Positions 8,374 through 17,913 of a stretch of 61,435 nt of DNA are shown here, piece by piece. The position numbers and the translations under genes are program-made. The notes under the pieces were generated by a model. The model was given only the letters and a program-made list of their open reading frames with translations, searched no databases and was not told the DNA's origin. Position 1 is the stretch's first letter; the number at the start of each line of letters is the position of its first letter. Origin of the DNA: Candidatus Yanofskyibacteriota bacterium. GTDB taxonomy: Bacteria; Patescibacteriota; Minisyncoccia; 2-02-FULL-40-12; IGHO2-01-FULL-4-A. The DNA is taken from NCBI GenBank assembly GCA_903897805.1, contig CAIUCV010000021.1, forward strand, positions 1-61,435. Direction: 5' to 3'.

Positions 8374-9930
8374 ATGCCAGACAAATCACGCATATTTTTT
8401 TATTCATTGTTAGCTTTTGCCGGAGGAATCTTCGCTGGTTCCTTTTTTGACATCCCCAAGACCATTGTTTTGGCCGCCGCCCTCATTTGCGTATTGTTAA
8501 TCGCGGTATTTTTCAGAAAGGGTTCTCGGCTGGTGAATTTTAAAATAACCTTTGCCTCCTTTTTGGTCATCTTCTTTTTACTGGGTGTCGCACGCTATAA
8601 CGCCGTTCATTCAAAACAGCTCACTCTGACAAAAATAGCCGAGGCCTCCGCCCAGTTGATTGACCCAGCCCAAAAACACCCGATTCAGGTCGCGCTTTAC
8701 GGTTATGTCAGTGGAGAGCCGGTAACGAAAGGCGACAAACAGCAGTTCGTTTTTTTTGCGAAAGAGACGGATGCTCTTTCCCGCAGAATTGAAATTAACG
8801 AACGAGTGCTTATCACCGCCCGCCCGTATCCTAAATATGAATACGGGCAAAATTTGAAAGTTTTCGGCGAAATAAAACTTCCGCAGAATTCCGAAGATTT
8901 TGATTATCAATCATATCTGGCAAAAGACGATATTTTTACCGTTAGTTATTACCCGGAGGTATCACCGGGCAATCTCAACCTTGGTCCTTACGAGAAAATT
9001 AAAATTGGTTTTTTTCGCGGCATATTCAGGGTAAAGAATGCTTTTGAAGCGTCAATCAGCCGTTCCGTCCATGAGCCGAATGCAGCTTTTATCAACGGTA
9101 TTTTGCTCGGTTCCCGCGCCGAAATCCCGACGGATGTTAAGAACGACTTCAGCCGCACAAGCACGACCCACATTTTGGCGATATCGGGCTATAACATTAC
9201 CATAATCGCCATGATAATTTCGTGGTTCTTTCTTTTCTTTTTCCGCCGGCCGATCGCTTTCTGGTTTTCCGTCGCGGGCATTGCCATTTTCGCGATTTTG
9301 ACCGGCGCCCAGGCATCAGTGGTCAGGGCGGCGATTATGGGCGTTTTGGTTTTGTTGGCCCAGCGGGAGGGGAGATTAAGCGATCCCCGCAACGCACTGA
9401 TATTCACCGGCGCGCTGATGGTTTTTCTTAGCCCGCGGATTTTGAGATATGATGTTGGTTTTCAGTTGTCATTTGCGGCGACCATCGGGCTGATTTATGT
9501 AGCGCCTCTTATAAAAAGATATTTTGAAAAACTGCCGAGCTTTTTCAGTTTCCGCGAGACATTTGTGATGACGCTTTCAGCCCAGTTTTTCGTCTTGCCT
9601 CTCTTGATATACTATTTCAAAAATCTTTCACTGGTTTCCTTGCCCGCGAATATTATTGTTTTGCCGATAATACCCTTTGCGATGCTGCTTGGCGCCCTGA
9701 CCGGCGTTGCCGGACTGATTTTGCCGTTTCTCGGCCGACTGGTCGGCTATTTCGCTTGGCTGGTTTCGGCGTTTGAACTCGGCGTAATAAAACTTTTTGC
9801 CAAACCCAGTTGGGCCGCCGTTTCCGTCCAATTCAATTGGTACGCTGTCATTTTGGCCTACGCGGCGATTATCGGGTTTTTAATTTGGCTGAGCCGGAGA
9901 AGTAAGAAGAAAGAAAACGTGGGGCATTGA
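8374..9930 (+). CDS. comEC: ComEC/Rec2 competence channel protein lacking the fused MBL domain
   Basis: Multi-TM; NAAFINGILLGSRAEIPTDVKNDFSRTSTTHILAISGYNITI; start chosen at MPDKSR because the upstream ORF part overlaps the element G arm. Confidence 0.85.
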   Translation: MPDKSRIFFYSLLAFAGGIFAGSFFDIPKTIVLAAALICVLLIAVFFRKGSRLVNFKITFASFLVIFFLLGVARYNAVHSKQLTLTKIAEASAQLIDPAQKHPIQVALYGYVSGEPVTKGDKQQFVFFAKETDALSRRIEINERVLITARPYPKYEYGQNLKVFGEIKLPQNSEDFDYQSYLAKDDIFTVSYYPEVSPGNLNLGPYEKIKIGFFRGIFRVKNAFEASISRSVHEPNAAFINGILLGSRAEIPTDVKNDFSRTSTTHILAISGYNITIIAMIISWFFLFFFRRPIAFWFSVAGIAIFAILTGAQASVVRAAIMGVLVLLAQREGRLSDPRNALIFTGALMVFLSPRILRYDVGFQLSFAATIGLIYVAPLIKRYFEKLPSFFSFRETFVMTLSAQFFVLPLLIYYFKNLSLVSLPANIIVLPIIPFAMLLGALTGVAGLILPFLGRLVGYFAWLVSAFELGVIKLFAKPSWAAVSVQFNWYAVILAYAAIIGFLIWLSRRSKKKENVGH

Positions 9931-9998
9931 CAGATGCCAAGTATTGCCCCATTATTAGTTCCAGTTGCTTTTACAGGCAAAATAATCAGGAGACGCAA

Positions 9999-10451
9999 AT
10001 GTTGTCACGAACGAGAAACCTTTTTGAATTAACCGAGGATGAAAAGCGAGAGCTGGCTGGATTTGACCAAAAGATAGGCGAGCTTCAACGACAGAAGGAA
10101 TTAAAGTTGCGGAAATTAGCCAGACAAAAAGGCATATCAGCTCTGAAGCTGGAAGACCTCGAATCGGAATGCGGCCAACCGTTTGTTGAAGAAAAAGAAC
10201 ACAGCATTTATCGACGGGCGATGGCAAGAGATAAAACCGATTCCCTTCGCTTTGAATCTGCCTATCTATGCGCCTCACGATATGAAGCCCCCTCTAGGAC
10301 TGGAAATAAAGACACCTGCGGTTGGGTCAAGGGCGAACCGAGAGAAGAGCGATATGATAGTATAGGACCGCTTTGCGGTTCGGCCGGAATAAGATTTTAC
10401 TGCAGAATTTGCGGCAAAATGGTGGGAGAGCTTCAGGAGCGCGTATCATAA
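9999..10451 (+). CDS. Hypothetical protein, coiled-coil plus small Cys-containing tail
   Basis: MLSRTRNLFELTEDEKRELAGFDQKIGELQRQKELKLRKLARQKG...FYCRICGKMV; terminator AACCGAGGAAACTCGGTTTTT follows. Confidence 0.6.
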   Translation: MLSRTRNLFELTEDEKRELAGFDQKIGELQRQKELKLRKLARQKGISALKLEDLESECGQPFVEEKEHSIYRRAMARDKTDSLRFESAYLCASRYEAPSRTGNKDTCGWVKGEPREERYDSIGPLCGSAGIRFYCRICGKMVGELQERVS

Positions 10452-10493
10452 ATTTAACCGAGGAAACTCGGTTTTTATCTTTTTGAGGCAGAC

Positions 10494-11063
10494 CTAATCG
10501 TTAATAAAATCGGCGAATTCTTTCCAGGATTTAATCCTTCCGAAGCGCGTGACATGAGGAAATAAATTGTGGGCATCAAAGAGTATTTTATTTTCAATAT
10601 TGACCAGTTTTTCAAGGACGCCGAGTTCGTCGTCAATGTAGTGAGTTATGCCTAATTTCCGGCCTATTTCGTTTTTGTCCTCCGGTTTTATGACAAAAAA
10701 AGCATTATTTTCGTTAAAAAACTTGGGCCACAACCCCTTGAATTTTAAAATATGAATGGCCCATTGCGGATCTCTTCGCCTTGATACCAGAAAGTACGGA
10801 TATTTATTTTTTAGCTTTGCAAGCACGTTCTTTGCCCCTCTCGTCAGAGGCGACAGAAGCGATATTTTGGGGTCGTAATATAAAATATTTTGCAATTGAT
10901 CATAAATTGGCTCGGGAATAATATGTTTAAGTGTTTCTGATTGCGTTTGCTCGGGCTTTAATTCCCAGCCAAATTTTTTAGCCAATCTAATCTTATTCAT
11001 TGTATGGTCCAAGATAACCCCATCCAGGTCAAAACCGATGATTTTGTTTTTATAATTAGCCAT
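10494..11063 (-). CDS. HAD-like hydrolase
   Basis: MANYKNKIIGFDLDGVILDHT (DxDG motif). Confidence 0.7.
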   Translation of the reverse strand: MANYKNKIIGFDLDGVILDHTMNKIRLAKKFGWELKPEQTQSETLKHIIPEPIYDQLQNILYYDPKISLLSPLTRGAKNVLAKLKNKYPYFLVSRRRDPQWAIHILKFKGLWPKFFNENNAFFVIKPEDKNEIGRKLGITHYIDDELGVLEKLVNIENKILFDAHNLFPHVTRFGRIKSWKEFADFIND

Positions 11064-11225
11064 ATTTTCACAAGTCAGTCCAGATTTACGCTTGGTTGCG
11101 ATTCGTTTATAATAACTCCAAATCAGAACTTTTAAAACAAGATGGAGCCGCGATGGAACAAGCAATTAACGAAAATGTTTTTGAACAAAAAGCGCAAACC
11201 ATTCTAGCCTATCTTATAAAGCCAC

Positions 11226-11888
11226 TTGCGTTACGACGATGGTTTTCTCCCGAGGCCGTTTTTCTTGGAGTTTACGGGCTCGCCCTCGGCGGGCAAGACT
11301 ACGACCATTACCGAACTTGATAAATTTTTGCGCAGGCAGGGCTTTAGAGTATTAAGGCCCCAGGAAGGCGCCGAGGTAATTCGCCACATTGAACGAAATA
11401 CCCCTCTCTATAATATCAGGACTGGCATATACGCCCTGACTCAGCTTATAGATTTTAGCGCCGGTCATCCTTATGACGTGGTTATCTTTGACCGATGCAT
11501 TTTCGACGCTTATTGCTGGATGATGTATTGGGTTGAAAAGGGCAAATTAAGCTCAGAGGAGAAGGATATAATTCAAGCCTTTTTCTTATCGCGTTTCTGG
11601 GCGAATAAAATAGATGTGGCATATTTTATGATTTGCGAGCCAGAGGTGGCCGCAGAACGGGAATTGAGGATTGCCTTAAGCCAAAAACTTGGCGAAACGA
11701 CAAGTCCGCAATCTATTCGTACTCTCGTAGAGCGCTATAAACAGACCCACGAGACGCTTTCCAGAGATTATAAACAGTTATTTTTGGTTAATACAACCCA
11801 TATGAGCGAAGAGGAGATGGTTAAATATATTGCCACACAAACCCTTGATATACTTGAACAAAAATCAAGGAACGGGGGACGGGGCTAA
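11226..11888 (+). CDS. P-loop kinase-like protein (thymidylate kinase-like fold)
   Basis: Walker A FLEFTGSPSAGKTTTITELDKFLRRQGFRV; D-R motif VVIFDRCIFDAY. TTG start; the N-terminus may be frameshifted. Confidence 0.65.
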   Translation: MRYDDGFLPRPFFLEFTGSPSAGKTTTITELDKFLRRQGFRVLRPQEGAEVIRHIERNTPLYNIRTGIYALTQLIDFSAGHPYDVVIFDRCIFDAYCWMMYWVEKGKLSSEEKDIIQAFFLSRFWANKIDVAYFMICEPEVAAERELRIALSQKLGETTSPQSIRTLVERYKQTHETLSRDYKQLFLVNTTHMSEEEMVKYIATQTLDILEQKSRNGGRG

Positions 11889-11959
11889 TCGTCTCACGAA
11901 AAAACACGCCGCAATTAAGCGGCTTTTGTTTTGCCAAATTTTGTGTTATTAAAATTCTG

Positions 11960-12832
11960 ATGCTTTCCGCCTCTCAACCAAGAAAAATCTCAAAACTTGA
12001 ATGGTCAATCTTTGCCATTCTCGTCATCTCGGCCGTTTTAAGTTTTATCGCTATCCCGGCGCTGGCCGGCGACGGCTTGCTCTATGTTTGGTTTCTTGAT
12101 GTCGGGCAGGGAGACGCAATATTTATCCAGGCGCCAAATGGCAATCAGATTCTCATTGACGGCGGGCCGGATAGTAAGGTTTTGCAGGAGCTCGGGCGGA
12201 TTATGCCCTTTTTTGACAGTTCAATTGACGCAGTTGTGCTTACTCATCCTCACGCCGACCATTTAAGAGGCCTGATTGAAGTTTTGAAAAATTACAGCGT
12301 TGGCAAGGTGCTGGAAAACAAAATACCGTGCGATTCTCCGGAATGCCTGGAATGGGACAAGGTGGAGCAAAAATCCGAAATGGTGCAGGCGGAAGCCGGT
12401 CAGATTGTTGATTTGGGAGGCGGTGCGGAGCTCAAAGTTATTTATGCCCGCCAACCCGATGCCAGGGCCAATGCCGCCAAGAACGCCCACGATTATATGC
12501 TTGTAACCGAGCTTGAATATGGCAGCGAGTCATTGCTTTTAATGGGCGATGCCGAAAAAAATATTGAGCAGACCCTAACCACCAGCAGTAATTTGCGGGC
12601 GCAATTTCTCAAAATTGGCCATCATGGCAGTAAAACCTCAACTACCGCCCAGTTCTTGGATGCCGTACGGCCGGAGCTGGCCTTTATGGAGCTGGGAGCG
12701 CAGAACTCGTATGGTTTTCCACACCCCGATGTTGTAAAGCGTCTTGATGACTTGGGAATAAAATATTATCGTACGGATATAGATGGTACCGTTGAATTGA
12801 CGCTGGACGGTGAAAATTATAAAATCAAGTAA
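11960..12832 (+). CDS. ComEC-type metallo-beta-lactamase domain protein (stand-alone)
   Basis: FLDVGQGDAIFIQAPNGNQILIDGGPDSKVLQEL, VLTHPHADHLRGL, LKIGHHGSKTSTTAQFLDAVRPELA. Confidence 0.85.
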   Translation: MLSASQPRKISKLEWSIFAILVISAVLSFIAIPALAGDGLLYVWFLDVGQGDAIFIQAPNGNQILIDGGPDSKVLQELGRIMPFFDSSIDAVVLTHPHADHLRGLIEVLKNYSVGKVLENKIPCDSPECLEWDKVEQKSEMVQAEAGQIVDLGGGAELKVIYARQPDARANAAKNAHDYMLVTELEYGSESLLLMGDAEKNIEQTLTTSSNLRAQFLKIGHHGSKTSTTAQFLDAVRPELAFMELGAQNSYGFPHPDVVKRLDDLGIKYYRTDIDGTVELTLDGENYKIK

Positions 12833-12842
12833 AACCAAAACC

Positions 12843-13346
12843 ATGAATTTGCAGAGGACATTAATTTTGTTGAAACCCGACGCCCTAGACAGGGGTATCA
12901 CAGGAGAGATAATCTCCAGATTTGAGCGTGTTGGCGCCAAGATCGTTGGCATGAAGATGCTTGTTTCCGAGAAAGATACCGCGATGAAACATTATAGAGA
13001 GGAATTGGCCGAGAGACGGGGAGAGGCGATAAGGCAAAGAATGATTGATATGCTGATTTCCGGTCCGATCGTTGCTTTGGTGCTTGAGGGGATAGAAATG
13101 GTTGAGGTCGCAAGAAAAATGGTGGGTGCGACCGAACCCAAGGTGGCTGCCCCGGGCACTATTAGGGGGGACTATACCCATGTTTCGTATGGCTACGCGG
13201 AGGATAAAAAAATCGGGATTTTTAATTTAATCCACGCTTCGGCCTCGCCCGAAGAAGGAGAACTAGAAATTAACATTTGGTTTAGACCGGAGGAGCTGGT
13301 TGAGCATAAACCGTCTTATACGAAATTTACTTTAAAAGAAGATTAA
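12843..13346 (+). CDS. ndk: Nucleoside diphosphate kinase
   Basis: MNLQRTLILLKPDALDRGITGEIISRFERVGAKIVGMKM, APGTIRGDYTHVSYGY, LIHASASPEEGELEI. Confidence 0.9.
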   Translation: MNLQRTLILLKPDALDRGITGEIISRFERVGAKIVGMKMLVSEKDTAMKHYREELAERRGEAIRQRMIDMLISGPIVALVLEGIEMVEVARKMVGATEPKVAAPGTIRGDYTHVSYGYAEDKKIGIFNLIHASASPEEGELEINIWFRPEELVEHKPSYTKFTLKED

Positions 13347-13350
13347 TTCA

Positions 13351-13397
13351 CCCAGTCAAATCCCCAAAGGGGAACTCCAAAGGAGTTATTTGACGGG
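13351..13397. repeat. Three-way-junction palindrome
   Basis: GTCAAAT [CCCC AAA GGGG] [AACTCC AAA GGAGTT] ATTTGAC. Confidence 0.85.
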
Positions 13398-13406
13398 GTA
13401 AAAAAT

Positions 13407-13877
13407 ATGGAACAAACACTAGACCCTCGTCTGCACTTCGTGGTCGCCACGGCAATCATCGTAAAAGATGGCAAGTTTTTGATTGCCAAGCGGGCGCCGC
13501 ACGAGAAGGCATTTCCTAACAAGTGGACAGTGCCCGGCGGCAAGCTGGTTTCTCATGAGTACGGCAAGCTACCCTATAAGACCGACTATCCGCAATGGTA
13601 CAACGTTGTAGATTGGGTTTTAAAAAAAGAAGTGAGAGAGGAAGTGGGTTTGGAAATAGAAAAACCGAATTATCTTTGCGATTTGGTTTTCGTCCGGCCC
13701 GATGGTTTCCCGGTGGTCACGCTTTCTTATTGGGCCAAGCACAAATCAGGGGAAGTTCAGCTTTGCAAAGATTTGACCGAACACGCCTGGGTAACCTTGG
13801 AAGAAGCAAAAAATTACGATTTAATTGACGGAATTTGGGATGAGTTAAAACTTGTAGCCGAGGCGGAGAATATTTAA
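13407..13877 (+). CDS. NUDIX hydrolase
   Basis: KWTVPGGKLV...VDWVLKKEVREEVGLEIEKPNYL NUDIX-like box. Confidence 0.8.
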   Translation: MEQTLDPRLHFVVATAIIVKDGKFLIAKRAPHEKAFPNKWTVPGGKLVSHEYGKLPYKTDYPQWYNVVDWVLKKEVREEVGLEIEKPNYLCDLVFVRPDGFPVVTLSYWAKHKSGEVQLCKDLTEHAWVTLEEAKNYDLIDGIWDELKLVAEAENI

Positions 13878-13899
13878 AAGTTTTTGGTTTTTAGCCAAG

Positions 13900-14244
13900 G
13901 TGCTACACTGGAAACAGTTCTTTGGCCATAAGGATTTGAGGAGGCCGCCCGTGGAAAATATTGTGGGCATCGGCTGCCGCGTCCGTACCAGGTACTTTAT
14001 GGGTCAGGGCCTTGGCAATAAAAGGCGTTACGAGCCGATTGGCGAAGAAACTTATGAAATCGGGGGTTACATCGTCCCGCCAAATAGCCCGCCAAATAGA
14101 GTTTCCTATGACTCGTGGATTGGAAGAGCACTTATGGGCGCTCGTGTTGGCCAAACCGTAAAGGTCAGCATGGGCGGAAGCGTAGATGGGATTTCAGTCG
14201 ACTTCTTGCTTGAAATCCTTGAAATAATCCAGCCACAACAATAA
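13900..14244 (+). CDS. Small protein with GreA/GreB C-terminal-like segment (tentative)
   Basis: IGRALMGARVGQTVKVSMGGSVDGISVDFLLEILEI resembles the SPLGRALLGKKVGD...I pattern of Gre factor C domains. Confidence 0.45.
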   Translation: MLHWKQFFGHKDLRRPPVENIVGIGCRVRTRYFMGQGLGNKRRYEPIGEETYEIGGYIVPPNSPPNRVSYDSWIGRALMGARVGQTVKVSMGGSVDGISVDFLLEILEIIQPQQ

Positions 14245-14290
14245 AGACGTCCTCGCGGCGTCTTTGTTTGTTTAGTTTAATTTCAAAACT

Positions 14291-14794
14291 TTATAAATGA
14301 ATTATCGTCTTTAAAATTAAATTGCCCAGAAGTTTGCTGGCAGCAATAACTATTAACGCAACTACCAAATGCCAAACTACTTCTCGCAAAGGATTTGTTT
14401 TCTTACTTTTTGCGATTAAATAGCTTAAGATAGCGAGCAAAACCAAACCCCAGATGGAGGAAACAATAAGGGCGGCGTGCGAAGAAAATAATAAAACTAT
14501 TAAAACGAAAGTGAATGCAAGAAATAATCTTACTATAAAATTTCCATATGTAAATGAATTGATATCCTGTCTGGAAGCTCCTTCCGACTCTTTATATATA
14601 TGGATACCTAATGAGTCAGAGATATTATCCGCGATCGCAATAATCAAAAGACCGGTAATTATACCTGTTTTTGCGCCGTCTCCTTGGGTCAGTCCCGCAA
14701 TTAACCCCATGCTGGTGATAATCGCCGCCGTAGCGCCCATACTAAATTTATTTATGTTTACCATTCTATTCAATATTACCAAAAAACCGCTCAC
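14291..14794 (-). CDS. Multi-TM protein, VIT1/CCC1-like (tentative)
   Basis: MGATAAIITSMGLIAGLTQGDGAKTGIITGLLIIAIADNISDSLGIHIYKESEG. Confidence 0.55.
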   Translation of the reverse strand: MSGFLVILNRMVNINKFSMGATAAIITSMGLIAGLTQGDGAKTGIITGLLIIAIADNISDSLGIHIYKESEGASRQDINSFTYGNFIVRLFLAFTFVLIVLLFSSHAALIVSSIWGLVLLAILSYLIAKSKKTNPLREVVWHLVVALIVIAASKLLGNLILKTIIHL

Positions 14795-14979
14795 AAGGCG
14801 ATTCTTTGTTGGATACCAACCGTATTGTCGGGCCGCCGGGCGATTGAAATGAACTGCTTCATTTCAATCCCGAATTTTAGTCCCGCCTTGTGCTAAACAC
14901 GGCGGGGCGTTAAAAAATTCGGTAGAACATCTGCTCCTTCGGAGCAGTTACATCCTCCGGGGAATTTTCGTTTCCTTAG

Positions 14980-15051
14980 TCGGGGTACCCGGATTCGAAC
15001 CGAGATTAAATCCACCCCATGGACTCGTGCTACCGTTGCACTATACCCCGA
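14980..15051 (-). tRNA. tRNA-Pro(GGG)
   Basis: Minus strand TCGGGGT...AGTCC-ATGGGGT-GGATT...CTCGGTTCGAATCCGGG-ACCCCGA; anticodon GGG. Confidence 0.9.
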
Positions 15052-15156
15052 CCCAAGAAACGACGAAAACTTTCAGTTTTCTAAAATTCCCGTTGAGATA
15101 AAATCGTTTATCTCAACCCCCATGGACGCGTACTACCGGCATACTCCGGCCCGGGC

Positions 15157-15678
15157 TTAAATCCTTTCCCCGAATATTTTAAACATCCAATTCTTCGCTT
15201 TTTGTCTCATTGCTTCAGCCGTCAGACCATAGATTTTTTCATCGCCCCGCCAAGAATTATCCAATCCCATGGCCTTCATTTTTCTAGATAAAATATTAAT
15301 TGAATCTATAAATCTATTATGAAGGGCATTTTCAATCGCATCAGCTCTTTTTACTTCGGCCTGATAGTCTTGAATGGTATGATACTCTTCGACTCTTTTT
15401 CTTTTTGCCGTTTCTTTGTGGGTAGTATAGGTGCTATTGTAATCTTTTAGCACCCTGACTAAGTCTTCAATTAAATCAAGAATCTCTTGCCTTTGCTCAC
15501 TTTTTAAATTATCCCAGCCCTCATTTATAGTTCTGAATATTTTTTGGAAAATCTGGTCGTCTTCAATTAAATAGGCGTGTTTTTCAAAAAGATCAGCGAT
15601 TCTCTTATCAACAAAACCTCGGGCCGTTTTCTCGGGCCTTATTGGGGGCAACCTTTTGGTTTCTGAAACCGATTTCAT
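15157..15678 (-). CDS. Hypothetical protein
   Basis: 173 aa ORF, charged helical composition. Confidence 0.65.
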   Translation of the reverse strand: MKSVSETKRLPPIRPEKTARGFVDKRIADLFEKHAYLIEDDQIFQKIFRTINEGWDNLKSEQRQEILDLIEDLVRVLKDYNSTYTTHKETAKRKRVEEYHTIQDYQAEVKRADAIENALHNRFIDSINILSRKMKAMGLDNSWRGDEKIYGLTAEAMRQKAKNWMFKIFGERI

Positions 15679-15682
15679 GCGG

Positions 15683-15865
15683 CTAAATTTTACTTTGCTT
15701 TTTGATGCAGGACGTGCAGATTTTTACCCGCCTACCGTTGACTTTTGCCCACTGGAGGTTGGGATATTTGCGGTAGCGATTTACGGGATTGTAATGGCCG
15801 CGCAGAAGTTTGCGCTTATTTGCCATCATTGATTTTTTGCCGCAGAGAGGACAGCGGGTAGCCAT
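15683..15865 (-). CDS. rpmB: 50S ribosomal protein L28
   Basis: [56 protein letters not shown]. Confidence 0.85.
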   Translation of the reverse strand: MATRCPLCGKKSMMANKRKLLRGHYNPVNRYRKYPNLQWAKVNGRRVKICTSCIKKQSKI

Positions 15866-16514
15866 GATGTTTACAGAGTATCAAAAAAATGATATTTTTA
15901 CAAGTATGTTTTTGTGGTATATCCTTATAATACTTTTTTCGGTTGTTATTCATGAGGTCTCCCATGGAGTGATGGCAAATAGCTTGGGCGACCCTACGGC
16001 CAAAAATCTCGGCCGCATAACCCTTAATCCAATCAAGCATCTGGATTTGTTCGGGTCAATTTTATTGCCGTTCTTTCTTTTTGTGGTGGGCTCGCCTTTC
16101 GTATTTGCCTATGCCAAGCCGGTGCCCTATAACCCGGCCAATCTGAGAGACCGGAAATTCGGTCCGGCCAAAGTTGCGCTTGCTGGCCCCGCAGTCAATC
16201 TTGTGCTGGCGGTTCTTTTTGGACTGGTCTCGAGGTTTCTGCCGCACTCGCTTGGATCTACTCTTCTGCCGGATTTATTGAAACCGATAATCCAATTTAA
16301 CTTAATTCTTGCTATTTTTAATTTAGTTCCTATACCGCCGCTTGATGGCCACTGGCTGCTGTTTACTTTCTTGCCTGCTAAGTTTACCGCCTTCAAGCTG
16401 TTCCTGATGCATTACAGCTTAATTATTTTCATCGCATTCCTTATCTTTATATTCCCCTTTGTTTATCCCTTGATTAATTTTTTGTTTAGAGTTATAGTTG
16501 GAAGAAGCGCATAA
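15864..16514 (+). CDS. Site-2 protease-like M50 metalloprotease
   Basis: [35 protein letters not shown] (HExxH) and [13 protein letters not shown]. Confidence 0.9.
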   Translation: MMFTEYQKNDIFTSMFLWYILIILFSVVIHEVSHGVMANSLGDPTAKNLGRITLNPIKHLDLFGSILLPFFLFVVGSPFVFAYAKPVPYNPANLRDRKFGPAKVALAGPAVNLVLAVLFGLVSRFLPHSLGSTLLPDLLKPIIQFNLILAIFNLVPIPPLDGHWLLFTFLPAKFTAFKLFLMHYSLIIFIAFLIFIFPFVYPLINFLFRVIVGRSA

Positions 16515-16530
16515 TAGCCGCTTTTTATAT

Positions 16531-16944
16531 ATGCCTACTTTTAACCAGTTACTGAAAAGACCGAGAAAAAAAGCGAGGGCGAAAACAAAATCGCCGGCTT
16601 TGTCGTACAGTTTTAACAGCATTGAAAATCGTCCTGTTTTCCGCGGTTCGCCATTTAAGAGGGGGGTGGCGATAAAAGTTGGCACGATGACTCCTAAAAA
16701 GCCCAACTCGGCCCTGCGCAAATTCGCCCGCGTCCGGCTGACCAACGGAATGGAAGTAACCGCCTACATCCCGGGAGTGGGGCACAATCTTCAAGAACAC
16801 TCTGTGGTTACGATTCGCGGCGGCCGCGTCAAAGATTTGCCCGGAGTGAGATATCATGTAATCCGCGGCAGATTGGATGCCTCTGGCGTTGACAATAGAA
16901 GGCGTGGCAGGAGCAAGTACGGCGTTAAGATGCCTAAAAGCTAA
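16531..16944 (+). CDS. rpsL: 30S ribosomal protein S12
   Basis: [13 protein letters not shown]...[60 protein letters not shown]. Confidence 0.97.
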   Translation: MPTFNQLLKRPRKKARAKTKSPALSYSFNSIENRPVFRGSPFKRGVAIKVGTMTPKKPNSALRKFARVRLTNGMEVTAYIPGVGHNLQEHSVVTIRGGRVKDLPGVRYHVIRGRLDASGVDNRRRGRSKYGVKMPKS

Positions 16945-16958
16945 TAGTCAATTTATTT

Positions 16959-17426
16959 ATGCGCAAACCACTAAAGAAAAAAAATATAGTTGAGCCGGAT
17001 TTTAAATATTCATCGCCGCTGGTGGCCGTTTTTATCAACAAGATAATGAAGGAGGGGAAGAAAAGCGTTGCCGAAAGAATTGTCTATCACGCCCTGGAAA
17101 GGGCCGAAAAGGAATTGGGCAAACCGGCGCTGGAGGCGCTTGATACGGCAATAAATAATGCCGGTCCCCAGCTGGAATTAAAATCCCGCCGCATCGGCGG
17201 AGCCAATTATCAGATTCCCTATGAGGTGAAGGGCGAGCGAAAAATAGCTCTCGCGATGAGATGGATAATTGATGCGGCAAGAAGCGGGAAGGGCAAACCG
17301 ATGGAGGAAAAATTGGCGCAAGAAATCGTAAATGCCTGCAACAATACCGGGGCGGCGATTAAAAAGAAGACGGATACCCACAAGATGGCCGAAGCAAACA
17401 AGGCATTTGCACACTTTGCTTGGTAA
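16959..17426 (+). CDS. rpsG: 30S ribosomal protein S7
   Basis: SPLVAVFINKIMKEGKKSVAERIVYHALE...RRIGGANYQIPYEV...ALRWII-like. Confidence 0.95.
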   Translation: MRKPLKKKNIVEPDFKYSSPLVAVFINKIMKEGKKSVAERIVYHALERAEKELGKPALEALDTAINNAGPQLELKSRRIGGANYQIPYEVKGERKIALAMRWIIDAARSGKGKPMEEKLAQEIVNACNNTGAAIKKKTDTHKMAEANKAFAHFAW

Positions 17427-17642
17427 AAACCGAGGTATTGCCAATTTTTTCTTATGTTCTCTGCGCAGACAAATGTTATTCAAATTTTCTTATTTTCTGT
17501 GATAAAAAATCGTACCCCTTCCGTCCCTCGCTACGCTCGGGACTACGTCCCAATTTTTTATCAGAAGGAAAATATCAAAAATTTGAATACATTTGTAACT
17601 GCTCGTTCAGAAAAGAAAAAATTGGCAATACCTCGGTTTTAA
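17427..17642. repeat. Rod-like structured element D
   Basis: Perfect 28-bp outer stem AAAACCGAGGTATTGCCAATTTTTTCTT/AAGAAAAAATTGGCAATACCTCGGTTTT; inner stems; loop TACCCCTTCCGTCCCTCGCTACGCTCGGGACTACGTCCCA shared with element F. Confidence 0.85.
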
Positions 17643-17703
17643 AAAGGAAAAGCCCGCATTTCCACCGAAGTGTACTTTGCGGGCAGAGAGTGCCGCGCGC
17701 GGC

Positions 17704-17913
17704 CTAACTAGTGAGCTTGGCCACTGTGAAGCCGGCCGTGAGCAAGCCAGTGATGGCGAGAAGACCCAAGATCGTCGCCCATTTCTTTGCGGCTGGCAAG
17801 AGGGTCTTTTGTTCCTCCGGCCCGGCTTCGGCAAAAAGATAGAAGACCTTTCGAGCCTTTCTGGCCGCTAAGATCGTGGCCAGAAGAAGCGACATCGTGA
17901 TCCAAAACAGCAT
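17704..17913 (-). CDS. Small two-TM protein
   Basis: 69 aa MLFWITMSLLLATILAARKARKVFYLF...ATILGLLAITGLLTAGFTVAKL; upstream minus promoter TTGACA-N18-TATAAT and GGAGG. Confidence 0.7.
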   Translation of the reverse strand: MLFWITMSLLLATILAARKARKVFYLFAEAGPEEQKTLLPAAKKWATILGLLAITGLLTAGFTVAKLTS

